Source: Wenzhouxiangella sp.
GTDB taxonomy: Bacteria; Pseudomonadota; Gammaproteobacteria; Xanthomonadales; Wenzhouxiangellaceae
Assembly: GCA_007116585.1 (NCBI GenBank)
Contig: SKIE01000217.1
Location: forward strand, 1 to 8,233
Reading direction: 5' to 3'
Length of the DNA stretch: 8,233 bases
The notes under the pieces were generated by a model. The model ran no database searches. It saw only the letters and a list, made by a program, of their open reading frames with translations, and was not told the origin of the DNA. Position numbers and translations under genes: made by a program. Below are positions 7,094 to 8,233 of this stretch, piece by piece (position 1 is the stretch's first letter; every line of letters begins with the position of its first letter).

Positions 7094-7098
7094 GCAGG
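7092..7098 (+). promoter_or_regulatory. Ribosome binding site deciding the lpxK start
   Basis: GAGCAGG overlaps the msbA stop region and ends 6 nt before ATG 7105. This spacing favours ATG 7105 over the in-frame TTG at 7102, which would only add one residue. Confidence 0.5.
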
Positions 7099-7104
7099 CG
7101 ATTG

Positions 7105-8094
7105 ATGCGGGCCGCGCTGGAAGGCTATGCCAATCGGCTGTGGTACCAGCATCGCCGTCCGCCGTGGCTGCTTCGCGCGCTGGCCCGGGTGCACGAGACC
7201 TTGTGGCGTCATCGCTGGAAGCGGCCGGGCGAGCAACCGCCTGTGCCGGTGGTGGTGGTCGGGAATCTGAGCGTCGGCGGCGGCGGCAAAACACCGGTGG
7301 TCATCACTCTGGCACGTGAACTGGCCGCGGCGGGCCGGAGACCCGCCATCTTGTGCCGAGGCTACAGACGTCAATCCAGCGTCCCGGTGCAGCAGGTCGC
7401 CTCAGATGCCGATCCTGCCCAAGTCGGCGATGAATCAGTGCTGCTGGCGCAGGCCACAGGACTGCCGGTCTGGGTCGGTCGGCAGCGTCGGGCGGCACTG
7501 GAAGCCGCGGTCAAGGCGGGTGCCGACGTTGTGATCTCGGATGATGGATTGCAGCATCGACAACTGCCCCGCAGTCTCGAAATCGTGCTGATCGACGGCC
7601 AACGCGGGTTCGGCAACGGCTGGCTGCTACCGGCTGGGCCCCTGCGCCAGCCGGTGGAACGTCTGCAAAGCGCGGATATCGTCCTGCGTCGCGGCAAAGC
7701 CACGGATGTCGGGCTGCCCGGCCAGCCGGTCGAGATGAGGCCGGAGGCTCTGATCCGGCTGGCTGATGGACAGCATTTTTCGGCGCGGCATTTTGGCCAG
7801 CGCGGGGTCAGCGCGGTGTGTGGCATTGCCAATCCCGGTCAGTTCGTCGCCACGCTTCAGGCACTGGGTCTGCGGCCCGCGCTGCGCGCGTTTCCCGACC
7901 ACCATCGTTACGTCGCCAGCGATCTGGCTGGCCTGGCAGGCCCGATCCTGACGACGGCCAAGGACGCGGTCAAACTCGCGCGACTGGCGGCCGAGTTGTC
8001 GCTGCACGAGATTTTCGTCCTTCAGATCAGCGCGCAACTGCCGCCGGACGTCACCAGCCGCGTGATCGACCATGTGCAACAATTTCAGCCATGA
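7105..8094 (+). CDS. lpxK: LpxK, tetraacyldisaccharide 4'-kinase
   Basis: Phosphorylates the 4' position of tetraacyldisaccharide-1-phosphate to make lipid IVA, the sixth step of lipid A synthesis, at the cytoplasmic face of the inner membrane. It has 329 residues, close to the 328 of E. coli. Visible: an N-terminal membrane-associated segment (about 10-40, NRLWYQ), the P-loop [12 protein letters not shown] (53-64), RGYRR (85-89), GDE (108-110, whose Asp109 is probably the equivalent of the proposed catalytic base in Aquifex LpxK), the Walker-B-like SDDGLQH (145-151), [11 protein letters not shown] and [10 protein letters not shown], and near the C-terminus FPDHHRY and TAKDAVK. All key motifs appear intact. 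It lies 11 nt after msbA, a common pairing (valAB in Francisella), and its stop overlaps the kdsB ATG by 4 nt (ATGA). Confidence 0.96.
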   Translation: MRAALEGYANRLWYQHRRPPWLLRALARVHETLWRHRWKRPGEQPPVPVVVVGNLSVGGGGKTPVVITLARELAAAGRRPAILCRGYRRQSSVPVQQVASDADPAQVGDESVLLAQATGLPVWVGRQRRAALEAAVKAGADVVISDDGLQHRQLPRSLEIVLIDGQRGFGNGWLLPAGPLRQPVERLQSADIVLRRGKATDVGLPGQPVEMRPEALIRLADGQHFSARHFGQRGVSAVCGIANPGQFVATLQALGLRPALRAFPDHHRYVASDLAGLAGPILTTAKDAVKLARLAAELSLHEIFVLQISAQLPPDVTSRVIDHVQQFQP

Positions 8095-8233
8095 CTGAGG
8101 ACGTGCATGTACTGATTCCGGCCCGCCTGGCTTCGACCCGGCTGCCGGACAAGCCGCTGGCCGATCTGGGCGGCCGGCCGCTGGTTGTGCGCGTTTATGA
8201 GCGCGCCCTTCGGCTCGGAGCAACCAGCGTTCA
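8091..8233 (+). CDS. kdsB: KdsB, CMP-Kdo synthetase, 3'-truncated by window end
   Basis: 3-deoxy-manno-octulosonate cytidylyltransferase, which activates Kdo with CTP for attachment to lipid IVA in the inner core. Only the first 47 codons are present. The N-terminus [19 protein letters not shown] followed by [17 protein letters not shown] matches the family nucleotide-binding start (E. coli IIPARYASTRLPGKPL). The start ATG 8091 overlaps the lpxK stop by 4 nt and has no clear ribosome site (the upstream bases read CAATTTCAGCC), so it probably depends on coupled translation from lpxK. No Trm112/YcaR-like small gene lies between lpxK and kdsB, unlike E. coli and Pseudomonas. Confidence 0.93.
   Translation, partial: MTEDVHVLIPARLASTRLPDKPLADLGGRPLVVRVYERALRLGATSV

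Overview
The window is a gene-dense, GC-rich (by eye roughly 60-65% G+C) stretch in which every gene lies on the + strand. It holds a conserved gammaproteobacterial cell-envelope cluster: lolC-type permease (5' end cut off) - lolD - comEC - exbB-like - exbD-like - msbA - lpxK - kdsB (3' end cut off). The combination of Lol, ComEC, an ExbB/ExbD pair and lipid A/Kdo genes in this order points to a gammaproteobacterium of a high-GC lineage (Xanthomonadales-, Chromatiales- or Pseudomonas-like). Genus or species cannot be fixed from this sequence alone.

Layout: 1-1896 encodes the lipoprotein-release ABC transporter (LolC-type permease and LolD ATPase, overlapping by 8 nt). 1912-4188 is a full-length ComEC/Rec2 DNA-uptake channel gene. 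4189-4264 is the only real intergenic gap (76 nt) and carries a plausible sigma70-type promoter. 4265-5345 encodes a TolQ/ExbB- and TolR/ExbD-like proton-driven motor pair. 5342-7093 encodes the lipid A-core flippase MsbA, 7105-8094 the lipid A 4'-kinase LpxK, and 8091 to the window end the start of KdsB (CMP-Kdo synthetase). Most junctions are overlaps of 4-8 nt or gaps of 11-15 nt, so the genes probably form one or two transcription units, with a possible second start before exbB. No stretch over 300 bases lacks a gene. I see no tRNA, rRNA, mobile element, CRISPR array or convincing terminator.

Together the genes serve outer-membrane assembly: LolCD sends lipoproteins to LolA, KdsB activates Kdo, LpxK completes lipid IVA, and MsbA flips the finished lipid A-core. 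The job of the ExbB/ExbD pair here is not evident, as no tonB or receptor gene is adjacent. The cluster itself is well known rather than novel. The observations most worth checking are: (i) the C-terminal metallo-beta-lactamase-like domain of ComEC has lost nearly all canonical metal-ligand motifs while the gene stays intact; (ii) a sharply AT-rich, rare-codon patch of about 50-70 bp sits inside msbA without any change in protein length; (iii) a promoter-like sequence overlaps the comEC stop codon and precedes exbB.
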